Shown: positions 1-7,820, counted from the first letter of the stretch. The stretch: DNA of 64,000 nucleotides from Ureibacillus xyleni (GCF_900217795.1 NZ_OBMQ01000018.1:1-64000); one strand, 5' to 3'. Numbers and translations are program-made. The notes: generated from the sequence alone by a model not told the origin.

Positions 1-100
1 GTATCTAAAAAAAGTATGTCAAGGTTCTTATTGAAATCGAGAAGAACCAAATAGCATCAACTATTGAACCTAATTATTTATGTGCGAAGTTTGAGTTTAT

Positions 101-119
101 AAGTTATATAATTTTATTG
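101..119. repeat. Partial copy of the AAAGTTATATAA palindrome
   Basis: The bases AAGTTATATAATTTTATTG match the left half of the palindromic repeat seen in fuller form at 1427-1456, 6563-6592 and 15029-15053. The right half is degenerate. It lies just downstream of a LysR gene remnant. Its function is unknown, and the match could be a by-product of AT-rich sequence. Confidence 0.35.
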
Positions 120-154
120 TTTTTCACTTCACCCTAATATGGATGGGTTACCAA

Positions 155-393
155 TTAGGTGACTCTTGTATGGAACTGTTCTTTATTTAAATTTTCAACC
201 ATCAATTGGCCAAACTTTTTTATAATATCCGATTTTCTATGGTCATGATAAGTAGCCATATATATTGGTCTTGGTGGTAACTCAATCTCATCTATCCTAA
301 TCTCTTCAAATTCCCCACTTAAAATTTCACTTTTCACATCTGAGTATGGGAGAATTCCTATTCCTAATCCAAGTTCAAAAAGCTTCTGTTAGT
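155..393 (-). pseudogene. C-terminal remnant of a LysR-family transcriptional regulator
   Basis: Reading on the minus strand from about 393, the frame gives KLFELGLGIGILPYSDV and then the tail of a LysR effector-binding domain, ending at 155. The GLGIGILP motif is the typical last strand-turn of that domain. A stop codon lies in frame just upstream of the fragment, and no N-terminal helix-turn-helix is present in the following bases. The GTG at 337 would give only 60 residues. I read this as a degraded end of a regulator gene, left at the border of the plasmid-like replication module. It is not expected to be functional. Confidence 0.6.
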
Positions 394-441
394 ACCAATA
401 GTCAGATAGGAAGGAGATACATTTTAATCACCCATTGAGCG

Positions 442-825
442 TTACTTTGCTGAATAGACCATCATATTTTCCATATCAATAACAAGCTTTGCTGCACTGA
501 TAAAGTCAAATCCTAGTATACCAGCAATCTCCATTCCATAATCCATATTACCAATTTCAACCTCAAAATTTTCTTGCCTACTTTCTCCAAATTGTATTGC
601 TTCGAATTTTTTTACGTAGACATACTCCACACCGCCGACCCCTCTAATCGTATCGACTGTGTCATTTTCTTCGGGCACAACACCTATTTTTTCGACTATG
701 TTTGCATTAAAAACCGTTCCTGCAGATCCTGTGTCTAATAACACGTTCTCTAACAATAGCTTATTTCCACGAAACGTTACTTCAAGTTCTATGAAAGGTA
801 GCCCATACTTAATATTAATTTTCAT
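442..825 (-). CDS. Retropepsin-like aspartic protease family protein
   Basis: The product has 127 residues. It has the retroviral-type aspartyl protease signature LLDTGSAGTVF (catalytic Asp near residue 31) and a downstream ILGFDF segment that matches the second conserved hydrophobic-Gly motif of the fold. There is no signal peptide or membrane segment, so it should be cytosolic. Single-domain proteins of this kind act as homodimers, and their natural substrates in bacteria are mostly unknown. The ATG overlaps the stop of the gene upstream (822-1079) as ATGA, so the two are translationally coupled and probably work together. Function as an active protease is inferred from the DTGS motif only. 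Confidence 0.75.
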   Translation of the reverse strand: MKINIKYGLPFIELEVTFRGNKLLLENVLLDTGSAGTVFNANIVEKIGVVPEENDTVDTIRGVGGVEYVYVKKFEAIQFGESRQENFEVEIGNMDYGMEIAGILGFDFISAAKLVIDMENMMVYSAK

Positions 826-1079
826 CTTGGACCTCGAATCCCCATATATCTTTCACGAGCAACTAATTCTTGCCGTGAAGTATGGAAAAAACAATATTCA
901 CGTTGCGGTTGACCTTTTCGTAACTTTTCATAGCGTTCCATTGCATCTAAAGAATTTTCAAATTTATCTACAACTACTACTTCATCAATATACCTATACC
1001 CGTCGTCTGAGTGCGCCACTATAACTTCTAAAACAACCCATTCATTTGGAAAGCGTTTTTGTACTTCTTGCCAACGCAT
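822..1079 (-). CDS. Small conserved-type hypothetical protein coupled to a retropepsin-like gene
   Basis: The product has 85 residues, is soluble and charged, and opens with MRWQEVQKRFPNEWVVLEV. I do not recognise a named domain. It is the first gene of a two-gene operon and its stop overlaps the start of the DTGS-type protease gene by four bases. A GGAGGGATGAGATG context precedes the start codon. The tight coupling suggests it is a partner or substrate of the protease, but this is inference. No metal-binding motif, signal peptide or membrane helix is seen. Confidence 0.6.
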   Translation of the reverse strand: MRWQEVQKRFPNEWVVLEVIVAHSDDGYRYIDEVVVVDKFENSLDAMERYEKLRKGQPQREYCFFHTSRQELVARERYMGIRGPR

Positions 1080-1165
1080 CTCATCCCTCCGTTCATGTAT
1101 AATTGTTTGTCTTATTATAACATGAGAATAATTTACTCTACGAATAAGATAATTAACTTCTTAAC

Positions 1166-1202
1166 CTATTCGTTGCTTTTAATCCATAGGAACGACGAAT
1201 AG
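1166..1202. other. Inverted repeat in the gap before the protease pair
   Basis: CTATTCGT (1166-1173) and ACGAATAG (1195-1202) form an 8-bp inverted repeat with a 21-base loop. It lies upstream of the 1079 start on the minus strand. It may be an operator for the two-gene operon or a weak hairpin. Apart from this, the terminator at 1354 and the palindrome at 1427, I see nothing coding in 1080-1578. Confidence 0.3.
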
Positions 1203-1353
1203 TTCCTCTATCATTTTGCTAATTCCTAAGTAAGTGATGTATAAATTACTTTGTGGATTAATCAGTACATAGGATTTACTCGGTTAGAAGATTAAAATCA
1301 GTTGCGGTACTAGAAAATAAAACAATGATCGAAATCGTAGAAGCTGTATTATA

Positions 1354-1393
1354 AAAAGAAACGCATGTCCATTAATATACAAGCGTTTCTTTT
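1354..1393 (-). terminator. Intrinsic terminator downstream of the rep gene
   Basis: AAAAGAAACGC (1354-1364) pairs perfectly with GCGTTTCTTTT (1383-1393). On the minus strand the stem is followed by a T-rich tract. It lies between the end of the replication initiator gene and the next minus-strand operon, so it should stop rep transcription. It may also work on the plus strand. Confidence 0.65.
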
Positions 1394-1426
1394 ACAATTT
1401 TGTAGCGATATAAATACAACTAAATT

Positions 1427-1456
1427 TCATATTAAAGTTATATAAGAATTATATAG
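1427..1456. repeat. 30-bp palindromic repeat, left flank of the replication module
   Basis: TCATATTAAAGTTATATAAG continues into AATTATATAG. Two to three bases in 30 differ from 6563-6592, in the same orientation. The core is a dyad, AGTTATATAA facing TTATATAACT. The two copies bracket the initiator, iterons and primase. They could be insertion-site repeats from module acquisition or paired protein-binding sites. Confidence 0.55.
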
Positions 1457-1483
1457 TTTCCCAAACCAAAAATTTATGAAGTG

Positions 1484-1572
1484 GTGCATATTAGACTTTG
1501 TTTCATCAGGAGATGGTGCATTTTGTTTCTAACTGGACCAACCCGTGTACAAAATGAGAGTAAAATGCACCA
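1484..1572. repeat. Iteron-like sites at the 3' end of the rep gene
   Basis: This stretch holds GTGGTGCATATT near 1481, TGGTGCATTTT at 1514-1524, GACCAACCCGTGTACAAA near 1537-1553 and the reverse AAAATGCACCA at 1562-1572. Both motif types are the same as those in the main array at 3377-3970. The initiator gene is therefore flanked by its putative binding sites on both sides. Confidence 0.65.
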
Positions 1573-1578
1573 CATCTT

Positions 1579-3333
1579 TTAACTTTTCATCATCAACCAG
1601 TGTGTCATTTTATGATCGTTGTCCTTGTTTTGACGTTTCGTTTGTTTGTTTATGTAACGAGATAAGGTACTATGGGATATTCCGATTTCATCAGCAGCTT
1701 TTCGAACGGAATATCCTAAATAATCAATTCGTTGTTTCATGATTTCAGGAGACAATTCGATTGTTGTTTCAACAGGAATGTCAAATACAAAGGTCTCTTG
1801 TTTGGAATTCCCAGCAGAAACAGGTACCTCTTTAATATCAATAAAATCAGCATCTTGTACAATTGGTTCGTCCATTTTATGATTCGTCATCGATGGTATA
1901 GGTCTTGGTAAAGATTTTCCGATTCGTAAACGTTTGTTTTCATCAATGACTTCTGAAGGTGGCATAATCGTAACCGTAATATTCCCCCAGTAATTTTTCA
2001 CCCACCCACGTGTACCTACTCTCGATTCATCAATATCTTCATTGTAGTACCATCTCTCAATGACATCATCGCGCATTAAATCATCCAAAACTTCCTCAAA
2101 TCGATCACGTATTTGGATCCCATTTAAACGACTCGCAAAATTCATCTCTTTTAATAGGGTAGAAATTTTAAAGGGTTGTTGCAGAGTATTTCGAATGGAA
2201 CGTATTTTAAATTGCCTACTAAGATATCGAGTTAGTCGCTTATGTTCCCGTTGTTTAAAGTGGTTGTATTGAAATACTTTTAAATCTAACACACCTAATG
2301 AAGACCTCGTTCCATCAAGATATGGTTGAAGTAGTGAAGACGGCTTTATTTGAAGCGAATAGATTCCTTTAGGTTGGTTGGTTTTTTTATCAAATGCAAT
2401 ACGAACACTCCCTACTTCAAACATCCGTTTAAAGTCTTGAAAGTTGTATAGCTTATCTTTCTCAAAATCTTTCGTATTAATTAGTTTTACTCGTTCTGAC
2501 CCTTCCGTTAATGCAACCCAAACGCTTGTAAGTGCAGCTACTCGGCGCATGATATTAAACCGTTCACGTTCTTTAAACTTGATTTCTTTAGGGGCAATCG
2601 ATTTATCAAAATAACGAAGCATGAGGGCATCATCACTATGAAACTCAATGAATCCTTCATCGTCTTTTTCCGAAGACATCCATAGATAAGAAATTAAATC
2701 AAAAATATCAGCGGTTAATTCATCTAATGAACTGAGCGTGTTTTCGACTAAATCTAGCCAATACGCTTGTTCATTAGTTTCTTCTGATGGAATTAACGGA
2801 ACTGGTCGTAATTCGGCAAATCCGTGTAATAACCCTTGATTATCGATTAAATCTGCACCAAGATAACCTGTCCCTTTTTCACTAAAATCCGTCTTCTTTG
2901 TCACGATATCTCGCATTAAATGATATTCAGTTCCAGTATTTGTATAGATAAATTCTCGGTCTGTTGCCTCAAGAATCTTCAGGTGATTTCCTTCATCACT
3001 TGAAATGATAAGCGATTCTATATGCTCCATTTGACTTTCAATAATGGTATCTCGATAATTTTCAACGGCAAATTTTATCAGGCGTTTGGTCAATTTGTAG
3101 TTATGAAATAGTGATTCTGTAAACAGCTTGTAGAGTGCTGTGAAACTGTCACTTAATAGATGATCTGGTGCTTGACGTTCTGCTTCTAGATTCGACGTCG
3201 TATAGGCATCACGTTCCCATAGGTCAAGGAGTGTCGGGTAGTTTTTGAACAAAGGCTTACACTCTTCGTACAATGAAATTTTTAAAGTCTTGTAATCTAG
3301 CAATATGGTGTCAGATATTTTTTTATAATCCAT
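1579..3333 (-). CDS. Putative iteron-binding plasmid replication initiator protein
   Basis: A product of about 584 residues with no signal peptide or membrane segments. I do not recognise a strict family name. The central part, rich in arginine (around RYLSRQFKIRS), reads like a winged-helix DNA-binding region. The C-terminus holds a clear helix-turn-helix, VRKAADEIGISHSTLSRYIN. The assignment as initiator rests on context: two iteron families lie directly upstream (3377-3970) and downstream (1484-1572), an inverted iteron overlaps its promoter region, and a primase gene follows. The start ATG at 3333 fits the AAGGTG ribosome site. An upstream GTG at 3345 is in frame but lies inside that site. 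Alternative: a transcriptional regulator of the module rather than the initiator itself. Confidence 0.6.
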   Translation of the reverse strand: MDYKKISDTILLDYKTLKISLYEECKPLFKNYPTLLDLWERDAYTTSNLEAERQAPDHLLSDSFTALYKLFTESLFHNYKLTKRLIKFAVENYRDTIIESQMEHIESLIISSDEGNHLKILEATDREFIYTNTGTEYHLMRDIVTKKTDFSEKGTGYLGADLIDNQGLLHGFAELRPVPLIPSEETNEQAYWLDLVENTLSSLDELTADIFDLISYLWMSSEKDDEGFIEFHSDDALMLRYFDKSIAPKEIKFKERERFNIMRRVAALTSVWVALTEGSERVKLINTKDFEKDKLYNFQDFKRMFEVGSVRIAFDKKTNQPKGIYSLQIKPSSLLQPYLDGTRSSLGVLDLKVFQYNHFKQREHKRLTRYLSRQFKIRSIRNTLQQPFKISTLLKEMNFASRLNGIQIRDRFEEVLDDLMRDDVIERWYYNEDIDESRVGTRGWVKNYWGNITVTIMPPSEVIDENKRLRIGKSLPRPIPSMTNHKMDEPIVQDADFIDIKEVPVSAGNSKQETFVFDIPVETTIELSPEIMKQRIDYLGYSVRKAADEIGISHSTLSRYINKQTKRQNKDNDHKMTHWLMMKS

Positions 3334-3376
3334 ATAATGCATCACCTTGCGATGGTTTTTTATCTATTATAACAAA

Positions 3377-3410
3377 AAATGCACCACTATTTTATTAAAT
3401 GGTGCATTTT
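3377..3410. promoter_or_regulatory. Inverted iteron pair in the rep promoter region
   Basis: AAAATGCACCA (3377-3387) and TGGTGCATTTT (3400-3410) form a perfect 11-bp inverted repeat about 44 bp upstream of the initiator start. Inverted copies of an iteron next to the initiator gene are the usual arrangement for autorepression in iteron plasmids. That role is inferred here. Confidence 0.6.
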
Positions 3411-3970
3411 GCGCTCTGAATATGAGAGATGTTGCTTTTTAATTTTACTAAGACGAACCCGTGTATAAATAGAGATACGAAATTTAACTAGCAAATGATG
3501 AATTTCGTTTTAGTAGTTTGGATAATACGTGGTGCATTTACACGACTAGACCAACGCATGTACAAATATGAACAGGACCAACCCGTGTACAAACAGGTGT
3601 CGAAATGTATCAAATAGTGTAGATTATCCCAACCCGTGTAGTAAAAATCCCTTATTTTAAAAGGTTTTCATGAAAAGTGGTGCATTTTAAAGTGGTGCAT
3701 TTTAGTGCATTGTCCCAACCCGTGTACAAAAAATGCACCAAGGTAGCAAATAATCCGTCCCAACCCGTGTAGTAACTTTTTTTATAGAATTAAAACAAAC
3801 CCAGATATACCAAGGGTTTGTTGGGAATTTTAAAGCCCGATTGAGTGGTGCATTTTATAAAAAATGGTGCATTTAATTTTCCCAACCCATATAGAAAAAA
3901 TTTTTTAAAAAATTTTCAAAGTCTTGTGGCTGTAAGGCGGAGTGGCCCTTTCAAAGTGGTGCATTTTCCT
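3400..3970. other. Probable replication origin with two interleaved iteron families
   Basis: Family A has the core CCAACCCGTGTA followed by CAAA or GTAA. It occurs near 3455 (variant), 3549 (variant), 3577, 3628, 3713, 3760 and 3882 (variant). Family B is TGGTGCATTTT or its complement, near 3400, 3529, 3679, 3694, 3730, 3845, 3864 and 3957. The sites sit in AT-rich DNA between the two replication genes. Two different repeats suggest two binding proteins or two binding modes. The remaining part of the gene-free stretch is 3970-4457, described separately. A 67-residue frame at 3845-4048 is not a gene. Confidence 0.7.
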
Positions 3971-4154
3971 CTAGAAGAGAGTGATTTCAAAATTGTCCAT
4001 GTATTATACTTATTTGTAGGAATTGGTTTAATTAGGCAATGGCGCTAAAGTTTGAATCTACTAATTTAGAAGATAACAAACTCTCTAAAATACCTTAATG
4101 AGTAAGGCTAAGAATTTTTCAGGATTTTATTATAATAGCTTCGTTTTAAGGAAT

Positions 4155-4322
4155 ATAAAAAAGCCATTCCCCTAGTCTTTGGCCGGACTGGAATGACTTA
4201 AAGAAGTTTGCTTAACAATCAAATGAATAATCAAGTGAATGAATAAACAAGTGAATGTCAGCTATTTATAACCATAGTGCTTGCAACACAAATGGCTATA
4301 TATATCATATATGATATTGAAT
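4155..4322 (-). ncRNA. Candidate small RNA divergent from the primase gene
   Basis: A minus-strand promoter with TTGAAA (4352-4357), a 17-bp spacer and TATAAT (4329-4334) would start RNA near 4322. About 160 bases later comes a hairpin, with arms at 4161-4170 and 4190-4199 and an inner AGTC/GACT stem. It is followed on the minus strand by a run of six T. No open frame of note lies between. The unit looks like a short untranslated RNA, perhaps a copy-number regulator of the divergent primase gene. It is predicted from promoter and terminator only. Confidence 0.45.
4161..4199 (-). terminator. Hairpin terminator of the candidate small RNA
   Basis: The arms AAGCCATTCC and GGAATGACTT, with an inner AGTC/GACT stem, are followed on the minus strand by CTTTTTTAT. 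No plus-strand gene ends here, so the minus-strand reading is preferred. Confidence 0.55.
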
Positions 4323-4434
4323 GAATAGATTATAACAATTCAAATTTTAATTTTCAATATTTTATGCTGAAAATTAAAATATGGATGCTTTTATTATTCA
4401 AAATATCTACTTTTTAAGCGACTGACATTCACCA
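4252..4434. other. Inverted repeats bounding an AT-rich tract upstream of the primase
   Basis: GTGAATGTCAG (4252-4262) and CTGACATTCAC (4424-4434) form a perfect 11-bp inverted repeat around about 160 bp of very AT-rich DNA. The direct repeat CAAGTGAATG occurs twice just to the left. The right arm lies 12 bases before the primase ribosome site. It may mark a second origin, an unwinding region or an operator. The role is not established. Confidence 0.45.
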
Positions 4435-4457
4435 AAAGAATTGTAGAGGTGATACCA

Positions 4458-6005
4458 GTGGCTATTTTTGTGTCTACTAATCAATTACTAGATATATACA
4501 ATATAATCCTTCATGAAGGATTAACTACATATAAAGCGAAACACTCCAAAGCGACTCTCCCAGCACGTGTAGAGGCTGAAAAGGCGGATCAGCGCCATAA
4601 AAAAGGAGCTGTCTTTGTCGTGCGCTCAAAAGCCGACTTCACTTCGAACGGTGTGAAGGGCTACATCATCACATCAAAAGAAACGCTTCTAGAGGACGCA
4701 GCGGGGCTTTCTCACTTCACACCAAACGTTTATCGTGAATTCGGCTACACAGACGACAAACGCACGAAAATCCGTGGTTTTGAAGAAAAGAACCTGCTTC
4801 AAATCAATACATTCGTTGTTGATATCGATACAAAACGCCACAGCGTCCAAGACATCCTTTTAACATGCATGGATGAAAGCATTGGTACGCCTACATTCAT
4901 CGTGGAATCCGACCGTGGCTATCAAGTGTATTTCGTACTTTCAGAGCCTTTATTTATTTCAAACAAACAAAACTATCGTGGGTTAACCGTGGCAAAACGC
5001 ATTGCCGATAACTTAAAACGTAGCTTACAATCGGTCGATGCAGATATCTTCTGTAACGACTTTGGTTTCTTCCGTCTTCCAAAGCAAGACAACATCGTTT
5101 GGCATCAACTAGATCAAACATATACAATGGCACAATTCATTGAGTGGTCCCGTCGTCAAGATGACGACTTAGAGCGACCTTTATTTGTGGTGCCTACGAA
5201 ACTCACAAAAACTTCTGTCGTACAATCCGAATGGTTTACAAAGCTTATTCACGCAGTAGATATCAAAGGCGAAAAGGGTCAACTTGGGCGAAATAACGCC
5301 ATGTTTACCCTTGCTTTAATATGCTTTTCAGAAGGGTGGGAGAAAGAGCGTACGTTCAACTTCCTTGACGAATACAATACAAACTTACGCTTCCCGCTAT
5401 CCATGACAGAAATCGAAACAATCTTAGACTCTGCTTACTCAGGAAAATACAATGGGGCAAGCAAACAATACATCGAGGAATTATTAGCGCAATATGTACC
5501 TGGTGGGTCATCCATTCCAGTGCGCTTAGGCTACAAAGGGGTTTGGTACAAATTCAAAAAAGAACGCAAAGATCGCGTTCGCAGTCATTATGAAGAATGG
5601 GAAAAAGACATCATCCAGTACATTTCGGCTGAAAAATCAGCTTCCGAAATGTTTCTTTGGCGTTCCCAAAAAGAGCTTTGCGAAGCAATCGGCATTCCCC
5701 AAAGCACACTAAACGTCGTATTAAAAAGATCAACAAGACTCTTAAAAACAACAAAAGGCAAAGGCCGCAACGCCAAAACGGGTTGGACAACCATCAGCCT
5801 GTTTATTCAGTACGCCCTAAAAAAGGCAAAAGAATTTGCCCAAAATAGAGGCCTATACCGTCTAGGCTTACAAGAAGTTGTAAACGAATGGATCAACGAA
5901 TTAGAACCCATCGCAGGTTACGAGTTATTACTCGAGTACTTACACAAATTAAACGTCAGCCCGCCATCAACCACCCACGAACTTATCGAAAGGGACATAG
6001 GCTAA
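4458..6005 (+). CDS. Plasmid replication protein with primase-polymerase-like and PriCT-type C-terminal domains
   Basis: A product of about 515 residues. The N-terminal half carries TFVVDIDTKRH and later SVDADIFCNDFGFFRLPK, which look like the acidic metal-binding motifs of an archaeo-eukaryotic-type primase domain. Residues about 265-340 (GRNNAMFTLALICFSEGW and what follows) match the primase C-terminal PriCT-like fold. A helix-turn-helix-like segment lies near residues 405-425. Such proteins prime or initiate replication on plasmids and phages. The GTG at 4458 is chosen because GAGGTG at 4446-4451 sits seven bases before it. An upstream GTG at 4449 lies inside that ribosome site. It belongs to the module with the initiator and iterons on its left. 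Confidence 0.75.
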   Translation: MAIFVSTNQLLDIYNIILHEGLTTYKAKHSKATLPARVEAEKADQRHKKGAVFVVRSKADFTSNGVKGYIITSKETLLEDAAGLSHFTPNVYREFGYTDDKRTKIRGFEEKNLLQINTFVVDIDTKRHSVQDILLTCMDESIGTPTFIVESDRGYQVYFVLSEPLFISNKQNYRGLTVAKRIADNLKRSLQSVDADIFCNDFGFFRLPKQDNIVWHQLDQTYTMAQFIEWSRRQDDDLERPLFVVPTKLTKTSVVQSEWFTKLIHAVDIKGEKGQLGRNNAMFTLALICFSEGWEKERTFNFLDEYNTNLRFPLSMTEIETILDSAYSGKYNGASKQYIEELLAQYVPGGSSIPVRLGYKGVWYKFKKERKDRVRSHYEEWEKDIIQYISAEKSASEMFLWRSQKELCEAIGIPQSTLNVVLKRSTRLLKTTKGKGRNAKTGWTTISLFIQYALKKAKEFAQNRGLYRLGLQEVVNEWINELEPIAGYELLLEYLHKLNVSPPSTTHELIERDIG

Positions 6006-6078
6006 TTAAATACTCCACTCTGCCTTACATATTTCTAGTTACGTAGTTTTCTAGATTGAGGGAGCTGTTCTGGCTATG

Positions 6079-6099
6079 GGTGTTATAACAGTTATATCA
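6079..6099. repeat. 21-bp repeat, left copy, beside a GC-rich hairpin
   Basis: GGTGTTATAACAGTTATATC matches 6320-6340 with two differences in 21 bases. It contains the palindrome TGTTATAACA. The two copies lie on either side of the GC-rich hairpin at 6229-6257 in the gap behind the primase gene. Confidence 0.5.
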
Positions 6100-6228
6100 T
6101 CTCTAAGAATCTTATAAACATACAGCACAGCATAGGTTTGAACAGTATATCGTGCTGTAGTCTGACGATATGCTTGGTATATGTTATGAATAAATAATTA
6201 TTTTAATTTAAATAAATATTACTGTTAA

Positions 6229-6262
6229 GAGGGGCTGAAGGGCTTTAGCCCAGCCCCCCCCC
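6229..6262. other. GC-rich nested hairpin and C9 tract
   Basis: GGGGCT pairs with AGCCCC and, inside it, GGGCT pairs with AGCCC. A run of nine C follows at once (to 6262). It stands out in an AT-rich gap of about 590 bp (6006-6594) in which no gene is seen. It could be a terminator for the primase gene or a structural element of the replicon. The C run may also be prone to sequencing error. Confidence 0.45.
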
Positions 6263-6319
6263 TGGGGAACATCTCGGCCCCTGCCAGGCGGTGATATATT
6301 TGGATAGAGTGATGTTACA

Positions 6320-6340
6320 GGCGTTATAACACTTATATCA
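6320..6340. repeat. 21-bp repeat, right copy
   Basis: GGCGTTATAACACTTATATC is the partner of 6079-6099, in the same orientation. The pair frames the GC-rich hairpin. It may be a binding site pair for a replicon-encoded protein. Confidence 0.5.
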
Positions 6341-6562
6341 GGTATAGTTATTTGAATGGTGTATGAAGAAGGAGAATAACTAAAGAGAAATTATGTTTTA
6401 ATTGGAGTAGTAAAAGAATTTGTGTTTAAAAATAGTTAGGTAAACCGGACGCAATTAGTGCAAAAAATCTAATCAGAATTATCAACGTTAAAAAAGTACA
6501 TTAAAAACAAGAAAAACTCTAGTTTTTAATGTACTTAATTGATTATGCTTCGACATCAATTA

Positions 6563-6592
6563 TCATATGAAAGTTATATAATAATTATATAA
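6563..6592. repeat. 30-bp palindromic repeat, right flank of the replication module
   Basis: TCATATGAAAGTTATATAAT continues into AATTATATAA. It is a near-perfect dyad, AAAGTTATATAA against TTATATAACTTT, ending at the stop codon of the Lrp/AsnC gene. It matches 1427-1456 in the same orientation. Confidence 0.55.
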
Positions 6593-6594
6593 CT

Positions 6595-7035
6595 TTAACT
6601 CAATGACATATTAAAACTCTTTTTCACTTCCTTAATCGATAAGTAAAGCTGGTAGTTTCCATACTGCAATAAATCATTTAAAAATTCATTTAAGATTTCT
6701 TGTGAATGAACTTTTATCTTTAGGAGATAGCATGCATTTCCTGAAACACGGTGAGCTTCGTAAACTTCATTACGTGAATCAATAAACTTTAATAAACGAT
6801 CATGCTTATCTGCATTCATAAAGAAAATGACAAAGGCTGTATAAGGAAGTCCTAACTTTAATTCGTCAATCACAATGGAATAAGCTTGAATGATGCCTTG
6901 ATCCTCCATTTTTTTGATGCGATTGCCTACAGCTTGTCCTGTCATATGGATCTTTTCACCGATTTCTTTCCATTGGATGCGAGCGTTTTTATTTAATAAT
7001 TGGAGAATTTGAAAATCAATTGAATCAATTTGCAT
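6595..7035 (-). CDS. Lrp/AsnC family transcriptional regulator
   Basis: A product of 146 residues. It has an N-terminal helix-turn-helix (NARIQWKEIGEKIHMTGQAV, about residues 15-35) and a C-terminal RAM ligand-binding domain ending in the usual SIKEVKKS strand. The family binds amino acids and regulates amino-acid metabolism or transport. The start at 7035 (MQIDSID) is favoured because AAAGGAA precedes it. Four residues further upstream are possible in frame. It is divergent from an isochorismatase-like hydrolase gene starting about 110 bases away, which is a likely target. The palindrome at 6563-6592 abuts its stop codon. Confidence 0.85.
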   Translation of the reverse strand: MQIDSIDFQILQLLNKNARIQWKEIGEKIHMTGQAVGNRIKKMEDQGIIQAYSIVIDELKLGLPYTAFVIFFMNADKHDRLLKFIDSRNEVYEAHRVSGNACYLLKIKVHSQEILNEFLNDLLQYGNYQLYLSIKEVKKSFNMSLS

Positions 7036-7147
7036 AGTAATTCCTTTCACTGTGAAATTGTTTTGGCGGAAAGTGTTTCATGAGACCATCGAAATTTAAG
7101 AGAACTTTCTTTACACTTATGTTATTAAATTTCAAGAGGTGAGGAAA

Positions 7148-7690
7148 GTGGCAACAGCTTTATTATTAGTTGATATTCAAAATGATTATTTTCCAAATGG
7201 GAAGATGAGGTTAACGAATCCCGAGAAAGCGGCACAGAATGCAGCAAAATTGTTAGCACACTTCAGACAGACAGGAAAACCAATTTTTCATGTACAGCAT
7301 ATTGCAACAGGTGAAAATATTCCATTTTTTCATCCAAATACAGAAGGTGTCGAAATTCATGAGTACGTACGCCCATTAGAAGGTGAGAAAGTGATTGTCA
7401 AACATTACCCCAATAGCTTTTTCAATACAGATTTACATGATCAATTACAAGAACAAGGCGTGAAAGAATTGATCATTTGCGGTATGATGTCGCATATGTG
7501 TATTGATGCAACCGTTCGTTCAGCAGCAGAACACGGCTATATATGTCAAGTGATGGAAGATGCTTGTGCAACAACCACATTGCAAATTGAAGATAAGGTC
7601 ATTCCTGCTGAGCACGTTCATTATGCATTCATGGCTGCATTAAATGGAATGTATGCAACGGTGAAAACAACAGAGTCCTTTTTAAAATAA
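7148..7690 (+). CDS. Isochorismatase-like cysteine hydrolase
   Basis: A product of about 180 residues of the cysteine hydrolase superfamily (isochorismatase, nicotinamidase, related amidases). The catalytic triad is visible: Asp in LLVDIQNDYF, Lys in VIVKHYPNSF and Cys in GMMSHMCIDATVR. The MMSHMCID form is usual for the general isochorismatase-like group rather than nicotinamidase, so the substrate is open. The GTG at 7148 is chosen because GAGGTGAGG lies just upstream. The GTG at 7139 is part of that ribosome site. It is divergent from the Lrp/AsnC regulator and ends before a strong terminator. Confidence 0.85.
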   Translation: MATALLLVDIQNDYFPNGKMRLTNPEKAAQNAAKLLAHFRQTGKPIFHVQHIATGENIPFFHPNTEGVEIHEYVRPLEGEKVIVKHYPNSFFNTDLHDQLQEQGVKELIICGMMSHMCIDATVRSAAEHGYICQVMEDACATTTLQIEDKVIPAEHVHYAFMAALNGMYATVKTTESFLK

Positions 7691-7820
7691 CACGTTCATA
7701 AAGGGTGTCTTAGAAAAAAACTTCTGGGCACCTCTTTATATTGCCTCCCTCTCCTTTACAAGAGTGTTGAGACACCGGGAAAACGGTCTGATTATTTTTT
7801 TAGAGATTCCTAAAAGAAGG

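Noticed and set aside
3845-4048. 67-codon plus-strand frame
   Set aside because: It consists of iteron sequence in the origin region and has no protein-like composition.
5588-5848. Short frames inside the primase gene
   Set aside because: They are other-frame shadows; the main frame has clear domains.
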